Part shown: positions 48,201 to 60,997 of the stretch, in pieces
How positions within the stretch are numbered: the first letter of the stretch is position 1
Layout: the number at the start of each line of letters is the position of its first letter
Assembly: GCA_023512835.1 (NCBI GenBank)
Contig: CM042090.1
Span: forward strand, 12,989,343-13,053,342
Origin: Taxillus chinensis
Taxonomy: Eukaryota; Streptophyta; Magnoliopsida; Santalales; Loranthaceae
DNA length: 64,000 nucleotides
Reading direction: 5' to 3'
The notes under the pieces: generated by a model
Told to the model about the DNA's origin: nothing
The model's database searches: none
The model's input: the letters and a program-made list of their open reading frames with translations, nothing else
Made by a program: the position numbers and the translations under genes

Positions 48201-51200
48201 AAAAGAGAGCTAGACATGGTAGTCATTTTAGGCTTGAGTAAAATAAAGTTGGACTTTATTGATAATTGAGACAAGCTTAACACTTAGGTTAGACAAATAA
48301 TTTATAATATAAGTAAGTTTTACGAGCCAAGCCCAAGCCTAAAACAATTGACTAGAACAAGTTCAGGAGCTTAAATGCTAATAAACTCGGGCTCATTAGG
48401 GGCCACCTAAAACGACAAAAACAAGCAACATACCAAGTTTCTAGCTAGCTTATCTTCGTAGTTTACAAAAAGTTGACTCATTAACAATTCTAGATATAAT
48501 TAAGAACTAAATATTAATATAGATAAACAAAAAATTACAACATTACCATAGACAAGATGCTCTTCAAAGCCCTTTTTCAATTAGAGGTGTATGTCCATCC
48601 CTAGATCTTTAGGTGGTTATTTTGTCCAATCCTTTGCCATTAGACTGAATAAGTTGTCTACTCTAGCCAAAAAGTGTATCCAAGTACTTGAAAAGGGTAT
48701 GCATGTTATAACTTGAGTTGTCATGTCTTGATTAATGTGACTTTCATGATGAAGCATATTATGATGTGGAATCATTCCTCATTAACTCCTTCCAAATGCC
48801 TCGTATGTGGAGCTCTCTACCAGCATCGGTCCCATTATAGGTGTATACATAACTCCCCCATCCCATTACTACGGAAATTGATCCTACACAATAGTATGTT
48901 ATAGCTATACTACCACCAATAATCATCTCTAATTCTATCTATTTGGTTTGTCCTCACTCCATCTAGTTATGTGACAACTTACTTTCTTATCGTTCATTAT
49001 ACTTGTTTGGTGTTTATTTCTTAGGTAATATGTGTGAGGCTAAAGTTCAACCTAGATGAACTTATACTAGGGAGGAAAAGATGATAGTCTTATATAGTAA
49101 TAATATTAGTGATTTTGTGTCTTACTCTTGGTAAGGAGTCCAAAAGGTATTATAAGGTCTTTATAGTTGATCGCTAGCTCGAAAGCACAATGGAACATTT
49201 GAAAGGCCTTTTATGGCCAAGGGCTATACTTAGACTATGTTGTTAATTATAATGAGACTTTTTTGTGGTCACGATTGAATTTTTTGTGTTATTATTTCTT
49301 TAATTACTCATATTCTATAGATGTTGCACTAATTAGATGTGAAAATCACTTTCCTTATTCATGGTGATCTTAATGAGAAGGTCTATATAAAGCCACAAAT
49401 TAGGATTCATAAATTAAGGAAGACTCTTTATGGTCTTAAACGATCTCATCGATGATGGTGTAGAGTATAAACGATGTAGTGATGTAATACTCACTTTTGA
49501 AATACATCAATATAGTGTAGATCAGTTAGTATTTTGTGTCTTTTTTTAATTAGGTGTGTTCTTATGGCTTATATTGATAGTATTATTATTACCCAGAGTA
49601 ATATTATGGCTTGTATTTGACTCAAGCAATTCTTGTAAAAGGAGTTCAGTACTAAAGACTTAGGTTGTCTCCACTACCTTCTTGATGTTGAGATAGCATA
49701 TTCAAATGATGGCATTGCTCTCTCCCAAAGAGTGTACACTTTGGATATCTTAGGTCATGTCAGGCTTTGTGATTATAAGCTAATTGATACTCTCATAGAT
49801 TCTCTTGGCAAGCTTGATAAGGAGCAAGAAAAACTTCTTTTTGATCTACAAAAATACCATAAATTGGTGACCAAATTAAATTATCTCACTATAATATGTC
49901 TAGATATTTGTTTTGTTATTACTATTTTGAGTCATTTAATAAGTATACTTTGTACTCATCCAACATGTGTAGTACTTGAAGAAGCTTTTTAACCAAGGGT
50001 TAGTGTTCAAGAATCAAGTATCTTCATAAATTGGTAACCAAATTAAATTATCTCACTATAATATGTCTAGATATTTATTTTGTTATTACTATTGTGAGTC
50101 AGTTAATAAGTAAACTTTGTATTCATCCAACTTGTGTAGTACTTGAAAAGCTTTTAGCCAAGGGTTAGTGTTCAGAAATCAAGTATCTTAATATTTCTAG
50201 ATATTCTCATCCACATTTTAGGTATGTAACAAGTTACTCAGGTGTTGATTTGGTTGAATGTCTTATTGACTGTTATGCTATTTAAAAATAATTATTTTAG
50301 ATGATCTTGTATGCTAAAAAAGTAATAAATAAATTATAATTTCTTGCTTAAGCACCGGAACAAAAATCTTTGTCACAACAAATATGAAGAAAGAACCACA
50401 TAAAATACATATTGTTGGCTAAAAAACTAAACTACTCATCAAATAGGTACCCACATTGCAATGTGATAATCGTTTTGTAATGCACATTACAAATAATACA
50501 TTATTTTTGGAGCATACAAAGCATGTTGTAGTAAATTTTTACTTCACCAATGGTAATGCTTTCACAAAATTATGCTTCACCATACATTACCAATGCTTCA
50601 CCATACATTACCATTACTTCACCAATGGTAATGCTTGATAATGAGCAATTAGAAAATACTTTCACAAAATTATTTCGGTATAGTTGTGTATCTTATATTT
50701 TCAATGAGTTACTAATATGTATGCTCCAACCTAAAGCAAAGTTTTTAAAATTATTATTGCTCAATTAGGGCCTACATTCTCTGACACATACCCATATAAG
50801 TCCTAGGACTCAACTTATAAATATGGTTGAGTCTGTCAATAATAAAATTATTACTATTCAATTATTATGATTCACATGTTCATCTAGTGTTCCCACATGC
50901 ATAAGCAAATCCACAAGCATTAGATTTTACACAAGTTGATATGATATTTTTATCATTAACCTACTTGTTTTATACATCTAACATCTTAGGATACAACACT
51001 TGAAAATAGCCAAAAGTGCTGATACACCTACAACTTTTCCTCCTAAGTACTTTAGTGGATATGCCTAATTAGTTCCCCAATTATGCAATAAATAAACAAG
51101 GGCCTTGCTGCTACAGAGAGAGCACCTCTTGGAGAGCAAAAGACTTAAAGTAAGAGGTTTGATCAGATTTATTATGCCAAAAAAAAAAAAAGGTTTCATT

Positions 51201-54200
51201 AGATTTACCTCACTGTCAAGCGCAAAAGCAGCTGATCCACGGTCCTCTGATTCTATACAAGGAGCTTATCTACGAGAGCCAAGGCTGAAGGAGGGAAGTT
51301 TTGAAATGTTTCAGTTATACAACGCGGATAAGGATGTTGAGGTTTAAAGCTAGTCGCATGTGTTAATTTTGATCTCTTCCAGTACTCCTCTGAGGGTGAA
51401 CCACAGAGCTTAAAAATTTTATGCATTTGTTCCACCTGTAAAGGAGTATAATCAAATAAACCACAAAACTCAAACAATATTTGATGACATTATTGAAATA
51501 TTAGTTGAAATGTTAATAAGAACAGTAGCCCGAATGCCGTAATAATCCACTTTCAAATTTTAATTATGAAGTGTGATACGATGCGAACTAGTTAACAGAT
51601 TCCAACAAGCATATCCATGATCCATTAAGGCTCTGTTAAATCTCACACAAAAATCCAGTAAGCACAGTGCATATGCAAATCTATAAAATTTTAGTGAAAT
51701 GGAATTTCTGCTAATTAAACTGTATTGGAGCATACAACCATAGTATGAATTCATAATTGCTTGAATGAACCAAAGCATCCACCCGAATATTAGTTGGCAA
51801 TGGTAAGAGTAACCATATGCTCTTATAAATTGGCAATAAGGCTTGTAATCTGATAGATACCTCTGTTCTTCCAGGCATTATAGGTTTCCCAGTATACAAT
51901 TCTGCGAGAATACAACCAGTGCTCCACAAGTCTATACCAAATCCATACTTCACCGCACCTAGTAAAAGCTCAGGAGCTCTATACCATAGAGTTACAACAT
52001 GAGTGGTCAATGGCTGGCTTTGATCGGGCCTGAAAAGCGTAGCGAGACCAAAGTCTCCTATTTTGAGAACTCCATTATTGTCAATAAGAAGATTAGAACC
52101 CTTGATGTCTCTGTGCAGGACACCACGGCTATGGCAATGTTCAAGTCCACAGAGTAGCTGGCCCATATAACATTTAATCTGCAGGACCACAGTAGCATCC
52201 GTATACCATTACTTCCATTAGAACTAAGATATTAAATTTTAGCAATTACACGTAAAACTATTTTAAGCAGTTGGTATGTTCAGTGAAATTACACCTTGCA
52301 GATGCTATCTCATAATAAGTGTTCCATAATTCTTGTTATCTTAAAACTACTTCAAAAGCTAAATTCATGATGCTATCTATAAAAAAAGCCCCCCCCCCCC
52401 CCAAAATCAAAATTTCAATGACTTATCATAACACCTTCTCAGTCTCCTTGAATTCATTACAGCATAACTAAAATTTGAAAAGATTTTATAGTAACCTTTT
52501 GAAATTCCTATTGATTTCAACTAAGTCAACAAACAACTCTGTTGCTGCTTTATATTTTCATACGAATCGGTTTTTTCCCTCTCTGTTACTTGCCGCTGCA
52601 GCCTTTTCATACGAATAGGTACCTGTGGTTCAGTAAACTTGACACTACGTGATGCAGCTAGCCCAGCCAGATCATGGTCCATGTATTCAAAAATAAGGTA
52701 CAAGCAGCATGACATTCTCGAAATGACTAGACCTTCAAGCTTCATGACATTAGGATGGTCAAGCTTACGCAAAATATATATTTCACGGGCCATAAATCGA
52801 ACACTCTCTGGATCCATATTTACAAACCGTACTTTCTTCATTGCAACAATTTTACCCGTTTCAAGATCTCGAGCTTTATATACACTGCTGTAAGTCCCTT
52901 GCCCAATCTGCATGATACACAAACCAAAAAAATCTGTAAGCTAGTAAAAAAAAAAAGAAAGAGCAATGAAAACAAGTGAGGCAGCATTCATTTGTCAAAG
53001 TACAAATTTATAATGACTTAAAATATAAATTTAGCTAGCTAATGCCTCAAAGTTTGAATTTTAATAAAGTTTATAGTCAAAATATAGATATCAAATATAA
53101 TCTGTGACCCATATTAATTCATATAGATAGATTTAGCTAAAATTTAAGAGAGTTTATACATGATGCTCTTAGGCATGTCAAAATTTACCTACTTCCAGAG
53201 ATTTTTTTTCAAGTACAATAAATACAACCCTAAGTTACTTCAGGTTTTTTTTTTTGAAAATTTTACAGAGTTCAAATAGTAATGAAAGCTAGCAAAAGTC
53301 ATCAGTAAAATATTGTTTGTGATATCTTTAAAAATGGTGTCATCAAATAAAAGGTACAGATCCTCTATTTAAATAGAAAGAGAAGAATAACAGATTTATT
53401 TATCAAGTTTATTTACGCTATTTTCCTTAATTAATATGCACAAAAAAAAATGCATACTACCAATGCTATTTCCCCTTCTAATGGAAATATCACAAGCAGT
53501 ACCTACACTACATGTAGACAGCTTTTGTGTTATCTTATTATTACAGCGAACAATATATAAATCAAATCTTATATATATGTGTGCGCGCGCACGAGCACAT
53601 GTCAATGGAGAGCAGACTATAATTGTAATTGAAACTTCAATACACCCTTGTAACAGGAAATATGAAAACTCACGATTCGAAAAACAAGTAGCGTACGTGT
53701 GTTTAAATAAAGAGGAACAAAAGCACATTTTAGATAAATCATTCGATAATATTACTTTATTATCTAATCTTACATCAGACACGTTGTTCCTAGAAAAGCG
53801 AAAGAAAAAAAAACTTAAAAGCTGAGCCTCAGATTGTATCTGAACACCAACATACCCATGCCTATTGCGAGAGTAAATTCAAAGAAGGAAGCACAGATTA
53901 TTTAAGGATAAAAGGGAAAAGAAAAGGCTCAGTAAGAACTGACTTTGTCTAACTTCTCAAATGATTCAGCCCGACGGGGGACCCACCCTTTGATGGCTTC
54001 TCCGGCCACCGATGTTAACCAAGATGGCCAACCAGCGAGAACGTGCTCCCCTGCGGTGCCATGGGGCACACTAAATACCCGAGACATTGGCATCTGTCCT
54101 GATTTCACTTCCACATGGGTCGAGGGTGGCCTCTGAACACCTGCTGTTTTGATGTCCGGGTGAGATGGATTTGTAGCCAAACCAACATTTGGTTGTGCCA

Positions 54201-54381
54201 CCTGCATAAGTCCTCTACGGACAGCCCCATGAGTTGTAGCACCACCTACCTCCACTACAGCCTCCTCTTTCTTTGACAGAGCACCTGATGATTTTTCTAG
54301 ATGCAGGATCAACCCTTTGACATGGGCGCTCTCTGAAAATTCAGTACTTCCAAAGGATCCTTTTGAACAAATGCAGCCCAT
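45240..54381 (-). CDS. CDK-like Ser/Thr protein kinase, myristoylated plant type, 8 coding exons, 1-nt frameshift in exon 4
   Basis: Minus-strand exons: 54381-53944, 52907-52623, 52178-51861, 51435-51209, 47230-47133, 46809-46692, 46612-46322, 45446-45240; about 660 aa if exon 4 is read through. The N-terminus MGCICSKG is an N-myristoylation and palmitoylation signal of this plant family (At1g54610/IBS1-like). Kinase landmarks: IGQGTYSSVYK loop, VAMKKVRF lysine, FMAREIYILRKLDHPNV, MDHDLAGL, catalytic HRDIKGSN, DFGLA, THVVTLWYRAPELLLG, DLWSTGCILAELYTGKPIMP, KLCGSPSEEYW. The tail carries KYPPSKEF, a basic linker and the family C-terminal motif SGPLLPPRDNMDDMLKEHER. Exons 3 and 5 border exon 4 in phase 0, yet exon 4 is 227 nt, one short: after DKLL the frame breaks, then resumes as ESEDRGSAAFALDSE. 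Either a damaged allele, a base-call error, or a rescue by an internal donor (see findings). Confidence 0.85.
47231..49149. other. Kinase intron 4, part without recognised element
   Basis: AT-rich intron sequence right of exon 5. No open frame with family resemblance; probably includes 5' remains of the neighbouring Copia element. Confidence 0.35.
49858..50194 (+). repeat. Tandem duplication inside the Copia relic, about 167-bp period
   Basis: CATAAATTGGTGACCAAATT at 49858 recurs as CATAAATTGGTAACCAAATT at about 50025; both units continue with ATTATCTCACTATAATATGT and end at GGTTAGTGTTCA...AATCAAGTATCTT. It repeats the same reverse-transcriptase block, so it arose after insertion or by template switching. 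Confidence 0.9.
50541..50640 (+). repeat. Short nested direct and inverted repeats
   Basis: ACTTCACCAATGGTAATGCT occurs at 50541 and about 50616; between them GCTTCACCATACATTACCA occurs twice. CATTACCAT and ATGGTAATG in this stretch are complementary and could pair. Confidence 0.7.
53030..53170. repeat. Diverged half copy of the foldback element at 4564
   Basis: TTTGAATTTTAATAAAGTTTATAGTC and AAATATAATCTGTGAC-like blocks follow the order seen in the right arm at 4740-4880 (AATTTTAATAAATTTTATAATC, AAATATAATTTGTAAC). In kinase intron 1. Confidence 0.4.
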
Positions 54382-55357
54382 AATCTAACCTATCAAGCAG
54401 GTATGTTCTTTCAAAATCTGTGTGTAAAAAATCGTTTAGCAGTAAGCAGCTGGATTCAGCTGTATTTTCTTTTCCTTTTTTACAATTTCCTCGGCTCCCC
54501 CACAATAAACTTGGTAGTGTTCCCCACGAAACCTGCAGTTTGGGTTGGTGGTACTCTCATTTGTAAAGCCGATAATAATGTCCCTTCTTAAAAGCGATCA
54601 TACAGAATCTAACTGATAAAGAAACCTGCAGTCCAAGTGATTTACACAGACTTGTAAACTTCAAGCTCCCAATGAATCAATCACGCGAGAAACCTTTTAA
54701 GGTACACCCACAAAAATTTGAATCGACCCAAAAGAAGACAACATGGGTATATGCTTACTTAGGATAATATTTTGTACACGATAAATGGAATTTAAAAAAA
54801 GAAGAAGCAGAAATTGAATTAGACGGCCAAAACCCAATCCAGAATTCCAAGAATATGCCTGAAAATCACCAGGGCATTCCTGGATTGCGGGAGTTCTGGC
54901 CGATGAAGAATTGGGATTGCCTCTCTCAAACACAACCCATGAAAACAAAAACAAAAATTTTCTATTTCAGTTCGTTCATTGGATACGGCCAAACCCCCTC
55001 AAAAAAACTAAAATAAAATAAAAAGAAAGAAAGAAAGAAAAGAAAAGAGAAACCGCCAAGGAAACAGCAATCGGCGATCAATTGGTCAAACAATCAATTT
55101 AACTTTTGCTAAACAAAAAATAAAAAATACGACCGTAGCGTCTGAAATGTGGTCACTTGGCAGTTTTGGGGTTAGAAATTTTTTTTTTCCCGTGTGGTGA
55201 GAGGAGAGAGAAATGTGAAATTTTGAGGAAAAACCCTGGAAATGCGAGGAGCCGAGGGTTTTTTGGGCGGAGGGTCGAACCCTAAAAATGGGAACGACAG
55301 CTCTGTTGTTTCGAGCTTCATGGATAAAACGACCGAGGCATTACAGAGCATAACCAT

Positions 55358-55391
<34 letters not shown>

Positions 55392-58239
55392 CCGGTGTGA
55401 TCTGGTCTGGTGTGGTGGCGGGAAGGAGACACGAGTTTGTTTTATAGTTAAGTCCTGGCGCGCAGATACGAGCAAGGGAGCCGTTGGATTCAATTGTAGT
55501 TATTACAGAGTCATTGAATCCCAAATTCTTCATTAAATTATCATAAACTACGCTTATACCGCGCGGAGCATAAAATAAATATATACATATAATAATATAT
55601 TTTTATTGAACGAAGAGATACAAATTATCATATATTAGTAACTCCAGTAAACATATACATATATTACGTAAATTAATTTTATTATCCTAATATAATATAA
55701 AAACATTTTATCTTAGCAAAAAATGTATTATTATATTAATGAATATAATTATTAGTCTAATTTTAATCTTTGTTTAGAATATGATTAAAATAGATCATTG
55801 AAAATAACAAGTTAAAATAATTTTTAGAGTAAAATTCAAGAAGCATAATCGAAGATACTCTTGGAGTACAACATATTTTTATTTTTACTTATTAATATCA
55901 TATTTTACTTAAACTTTAATCGTCAAGTTTTAAAACTTTAACCTGTTATAACTTTAGCTTCATCCGATCTTACTTTCTAACATGTTTACCTCTTTCATGT
56001 AATATTATGGGCACGGCATACGATAGAACAATCTGGTAAAAATGAAATCAATAAAATGGTAAAAAACTTTCTATTTATCTTTGTCAGGCTCTTCGGATTG
56101 GCAGTGTATTAATTATAAATTATAAACCCAATGAAAATTAGTTAATAAATAAAAATGGAGTGCAAACAGGGTGCAGGGGGATTCATGCTCATGCGGTTGT
56201 CTCGCATTTAGGAGAAATCATTAAAAAATCAACATTTATAATTAGTTTTAAAAAATTATAATTGACTCGCTTTATCCTCCTAAACTATATATTATAAAAT
56301 GAAAAACAACCCTTCCATCTAAATATTCAAGCAATAAACCCGTAAAAAAGTATTTAATAGGATCAATTCAATTAATAACTTAATTTATGATGTCAATTGA
56401 TCTGTATATCCGTGTCGATTGAACAGCATATTGACAAAAGTAAATAAAAATGTCTGAAGTCCTAAGATCATGCTATCGTTGATTACGTTTCCCAGATTAA
56501 AGTCAACATAGCCTTACAATTTGTTTTCACTGTTGTTTTTATTCTTTTAACACACTTCAATAACTTATTAGTTTTATTTTGGGAATTTTAATTTATAAAT
56601 AAAACTTTGTTTATATTTTATTTAATAATATATTATATATATACCAAACAAGTCTAATATTGCTATATAAAATTATATATAAAAGTTAAAATAATTATTT
56701 TTAAAGTTGCGGTCTCATGTATGGTTTCAAAATAATTGAAAATTACACCCAAAATCAAACCATTAATCCAATTTGGCTTCATATTAATTCTTTTCGGTTT
56801 CGATTTCAATTTTACACTAGATTCAACAATTTGTAAGGATAACAAGCACAATAATAATTCGCATATAATAGTTGAAATTTATTTATTTATTTATTTTTGA
56901 TAAATAAATAATTGATTTTATAAATGATTATTTAAACATTTTTACAAATAAAAATATTAGGCTGATAGATATTGTTATATAAAAAATAAATAAATAAATT
57001 TGTAATGCTATACAAGTGATCAATGCATTTTCATTATCATTAGATTAATATTAATTTTTTTATATCAATTAAACCATAGAGAAGACATTTTTGTCCAAAT
57101 TATCTATCTGCAAATAAACTGTGAATTGTTATCTTCCTATTTTTAAAACGTGGAACCAATCTCTTTCAATAATAGAATCTAGTATTAAATTGAAATTGAA
57201 ATTAAAATTGGAATCAAATCAAATTAATAATTTGATTTAATTTTAGGATATTTTTTATTATTTTGAACATCCTACGGAGAAGCATATAGTTATCAAAACC
57301 AAACCTACTCGGTTGATTGGACTAGTAAACTAGTGACTCATACATTTAACCGGTCTGTATTTTCTAATTGGATCATTTCTAAACAAATCAGACAAACTCA
57401 GCTGACTCAACAGACTTAGCCAAATTTTATAAAACCATATAATTTTTTTAAAAAATAGTATATTTCATTTAATTTACTTACTAATATAATTTTAATTTAA
57501 AATTTATGACTAGTATTATTATTTCACGTGAATATCCTTTTAAACTTTATCCGATTTGTTTACTATAAATTCATGTCACTAAATTTTTAAATTTATTAAG
57601 AGTTTATGTTAGAAATACATATTAAAAACAAATAGTATTATATTATAAAATTATTTTTAATATTTATTTTTTATGAATATATATATATATAACCTTCATT
57701 TTGTGTACTCATTTGATACAACAATCAGTCATCACAGTATAGCAAAAATATTTTTTTCCCAATTAATGGTAAGAATTGAACATTTTTGATAGATTAGGTA
57801 TAATTAAATATATAAAATTTTTATCTCAAATAAGTTAAATATAACAACCATTATTCAATGGGATGGTACATAAGGAGGCATGGCGGGCCCCGCAAACGCC
57901 ACCCTAGCTTAGTGCTACTCTTAGTCTATTAAAGGGGAAGAAAGCCTAAACAAGAAAGAGAACCTATTGATTCCTCCCGATTGAAAATATTTTTTCAAGA
58001 AATGATATAAGAACATCTTAAATAAATTAACTATAATAAAAGTTATAATTAAATATATATAAAAAATTATCTCAAAAGAATTAACTATATAACACTAATT
58101 AAATTTATGTACATTTATATACATTTTTAGTTTGTAACTAAAATATCACATTATTCTACCCAATATTATTCTAAAATTCTGAACAGCCCTTCACTCGCAC
58201 AATCCCGGCCGCACAGTAACGAGACAAACCACGCCAAAC
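54382..58239. other. Kinase upstream region and AT-rich spacer
   Basis: 54382-55450 is the likely 5' untranslated and promoter region of the kinase (minus strand), with a CT microsatellite on its sense strand (55361-55389) and probably a 5' UTR intron. 55450-58239 is AT-rich spacer with ATTT runs at 56879-56910 and a repeated phrase TATAATTAAATATATA (about 57798 and 58036). No gene. Confidence 0.4.
55361..55389 (-). repeat. CT microsatellite in kinase 5' region
   Basis: GA on the plus strand, CT on the kinase sense strand, about 1 kb upstream of the ATG. Such CT runs are common near plant transcription starts. Confidence 0.9.
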
Positions 58240-58400
58240 ACTAATCTCCCCTCAAGGCCATCCGTGGTTTCCCATCATCGGCAACCTCTATAACCTCGGA
58301 AAAGCTCCCCCACCTCGGCGGCGGCGGCATCCCAACCCTCGTACGTCATCTCTTCTGCCGCCGCTGTCTTCAAAACCCACGGCTAGCTAGCTAGGTGGAG
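58240..58400 (+). pseudogene. Cytochrome P450 N-terminal fragment
   Basis: RGFPIIGNLYNLGKAP, read in one frame from about 58268, matches the proline-rich hinge of plant P450s (PPGP.G.PIIGNL..LG..PH), and AAVFKTHG near 58360 resembles the later A.EV.KTHD block. About 45 residues normally between them are reduced to a GC-rich join. No start, haem site or open frame remains. GC-rich against AT-rich flanks. Confidence 0.5.
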
Positions 58401-58535
58401 TGGGTCATCGATGCCTTCACTTCACGTACAGGCCACCGTAGGAGGCTTGAGAGAGGTGCTTCCAGAGCCTCAAAAACTATTTCCGGTTGGTGATTGACGA
58501 CGCCCATCTCAATAGTTGACTCACAAGTTGGCACT

Positions 58536-58820
58536 AGGGATGACAACGGAGCGGGTCGGAATCGGACAGTGGGTGATCCGAGCCTGTTCTGGATGAGTTC
58601 GGGTCGGGGGGCAGGGCGGGATAAATGAGTGCGGCGAATCGGGGTGGTCATGGGTCGGGGCAAGTCGGGCGGATATTTAAAGACAAAACTATTAAAAAAA
58701 TTGTTAAATTGTCGGGTCGGGGCGAGACAGCCAATACTCATGACCGCCCTATTATCTCATCGGGGCAGAAAAAAAAACCCAAATCGAAAAGGATCGAGGC
58801 GGGCCAGAATTGCCCTCACT
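58536..58820. mobile_element. hAT-like non-autonomous element fragment
   Basis: Begins TAGGGATGACAACGGAGCGG and is full of GGGTCGGG/GGCGGG phrases near both sides of an AT-rich middle; the right side (GGGCCAGAATTGCCCTCA) read in reverse gives TGAGGGCAATTCTGGCCC, an imperfect match to the left end. This resembles the element at 62292 and common plant hAT ends. No 8-bp duplication could be matched. Confidence 0.4.
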
Positions 58821-60997
58821 GGGTTGCGGAAGAAAGGTGAAATCTCCATGAACAGTGTCAAGGGAATCTTGTGGGGTAGTTAAATTATTGGAAGTTTATG
58901 TCGTACCATTTTATTTATTATAAATAAGAACATTTGGACGGCGACGGAAGCAAGGGGACATAAATTTTGAAGTGGACCTGTATTTGCATGGTGGCAGAGG
59001 AGGGGAGAAGCGCGATGGGAATGAGAGAAGAGATTAAGGTAAATTCTAAATTGGGATCGAAAATGTACTTGAAACGTATATAAATTAGAAATAAATATTT
59101 AAGAAAAAAATAAAGAGTATGTTATTAAAGATGGTCCAGCTAAACTTTTATTATAAATTTAAATAATTAAATTTAACTAATACTATATTTAAAATATTAT
59201 TAAACGCAAAGAATATCCGGCTCTTTATAATATTATTTTTAGCTTTTGGGTTTGTTATTTGCTTCCGTATGCTTTTTAGTTCTTTGATATCCCTAAAAAC
59301 CAGCTTGCCGGCTCGAATTCACATTGTACGGTCAAATTAATGACTTCAATCGATTTTTATTTGTAGAGAAAAAATTGATAAATGATGAATTGCTTTATTG
59401 ATGCCATACATCACTCACTTTATAATTATATGTTTTTAATAAAACCAATTATATATAAATAGAGCCTGCAGTCATAAATTAATGGGCTAGCTATAAATTC
59501 AAGTGCCAAATTCGGAATGCAGAGAAATATTGTCAAAAATAAATATATAACATAGCAATTTTTTGTTTAAATAGTGGAGAATGTCAAATATATGAAAGGA
59601 AAATTCGGGAAAGGTACATTAATAACACGAGTGAAGGTGATGATAGCTAGTTGCCTACTTCCCAGTTCATATGTTCGGTCTCAATTTTGTGGCATTAACA
59701 ATTGTAGGCTACAAACTACAAAGTCAAATAATTTGATACGCCCTTTAATCTTCTCACCCAGTCCCTCAACCAAGTCAAACATAATGATCGCAATTCTATC
59801 TTCCTTGGATTGTTGGACTAAATCAACTCTTACTATTCTCTTAATTCAGTTTACTGTTTTTATTCAAGTTTTATTACTGCTGCTTTTATTAGTAATAATT
59901 CAACTTCAAGCATGCGAGATTGTTAATACCTCTAATTTCAAACATCACATTAATTAACATATATGTGTGTGTGTGTGTGTGTGTGTATCCCGCTACCTAA
60001 GAAAGTTAAAGAAAAATAGTTATAATTAAATTCACTTCATTATCTTCCCTTGTGGCTTCCATTTTACATGACTGTGATTGGTAAGGTCAAAATGAATAAT
60101 TAACTGCACGTGTACAAACATATATATTCAATGGCTACATAAGATTTTTTTTCCACAAAATTTATGTATAAAAATATTGAATCAGAGAAAAGCATATAAA
60201 TGATGACGCGCGTGCTGTGGAACTTTAAATATGAATGCATGAGTGTAAATATATACCAACATACTCCTATATGTTTACATTAGGAAAATTATATACATAC
60301 GTACACAAGTCTCTCACGCATATATGATGTAACAGTATTTTATTGGCCTACTAAATTGATCAGATCACTCGTAATTTGAATAGAACCAATAGAATATATC
60401 ATGTCAAGAGTACATGGAATACTTGCATAAAATAATTTATATTTAACATGATCCTTAATTACATAGATGCTAAACACTAGTATAAAATAAGGAATTTGAA
60501 TTCTCTGAGATTCTGTAGACTAAAACTTTTGGTGTTTTAAAAAAAAACAATATATGAAAATAATGTAACTTTAATATAAAAAGCAACAAAATTACATAAA
60601 TTTATTGTACAGCATTCATGGAGTTATTGTATATGAATACAATTTTTTTCTGTGTAAAAAAAAAAAAAGGATGCATGAGTCAACATACTAATTAATTAAC
60701 ATACCCATAAACGGTTGGGTAATACAGTTACAAAATTGTAAATGAAATAACTCAAATAAACTTAGAACTTTTTTTTCAAAAGTAATATGGTAGCCGTGAT
60801 GAGATGATTGCACTGGACACCTTTAATTTTGAATTGCAAGTATGATAGTAGCCGTTGTTGTAATTGGGAACAAAAAACAACAGCGACCAAAACAAAAAAA
60901 AAAACAAAAAAAACAAAAAACAAAGAAGAAGAAGAAGCCATACGGTCACGCACTATAAATACAACAATTATTCAGAGATTTAACTTAATTAATTTAA
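58821..60997. other. Intergenic, AT-rich, 3' side of the ERF gene
   Basis: No gene recognised. Contains a TG microsatellite (59964-59986) and A runs near 60655 and 60893. Confidence 0.4.
59964..59986 (+). repeat. TG microsatellite
   Basis: About 11 TG units. Confidence 0.9.

Larger units (their letters stand above)
49150..50640 (+). mobile_element. Copia retrotransposon relic (reverse transcriptase and RNase H), antisense in kinase intron
   Basis: Pieces of Copia pol in order on the plus strand: MAKGYT, QLDVK then HGDLNEKVYI and LRKTLYGLKRS (reverse transcriptase), TKDLGCLHYFL-like and IAYSNDGIALS then YTLDILGHVRLCDYKLIDT, KLVTKLNYLTIICLDICFVI, and RNase H CDNRFVMHITNNTLFLEHTK with VVVNFYF. 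Many stops and frame changes show it is dead. It lies opposite to the kinase transcript. A segment of it is duplicated in tandem. Confidence 0.75.

Noticed and set aside
50541..50640. Repeats of about 20 bases that could suggest a CRISPR-like array
   Set aside because: Plant DNA, irregular spacing and no distinct spacers; they are nested slippage repeats in a Copia relic.
53396..53825. Overlapping 128- and 129-aa frames on both strands in a kinase intron
   Set aside because: No recognisable domains; composition is that of intron DNA.
59574..59957. 127-aa plus-strand frame with a hydrophobic C-terminal stretch
   Set aside because: No family resemblance, no Met context or splice support; kept only as intergenic.
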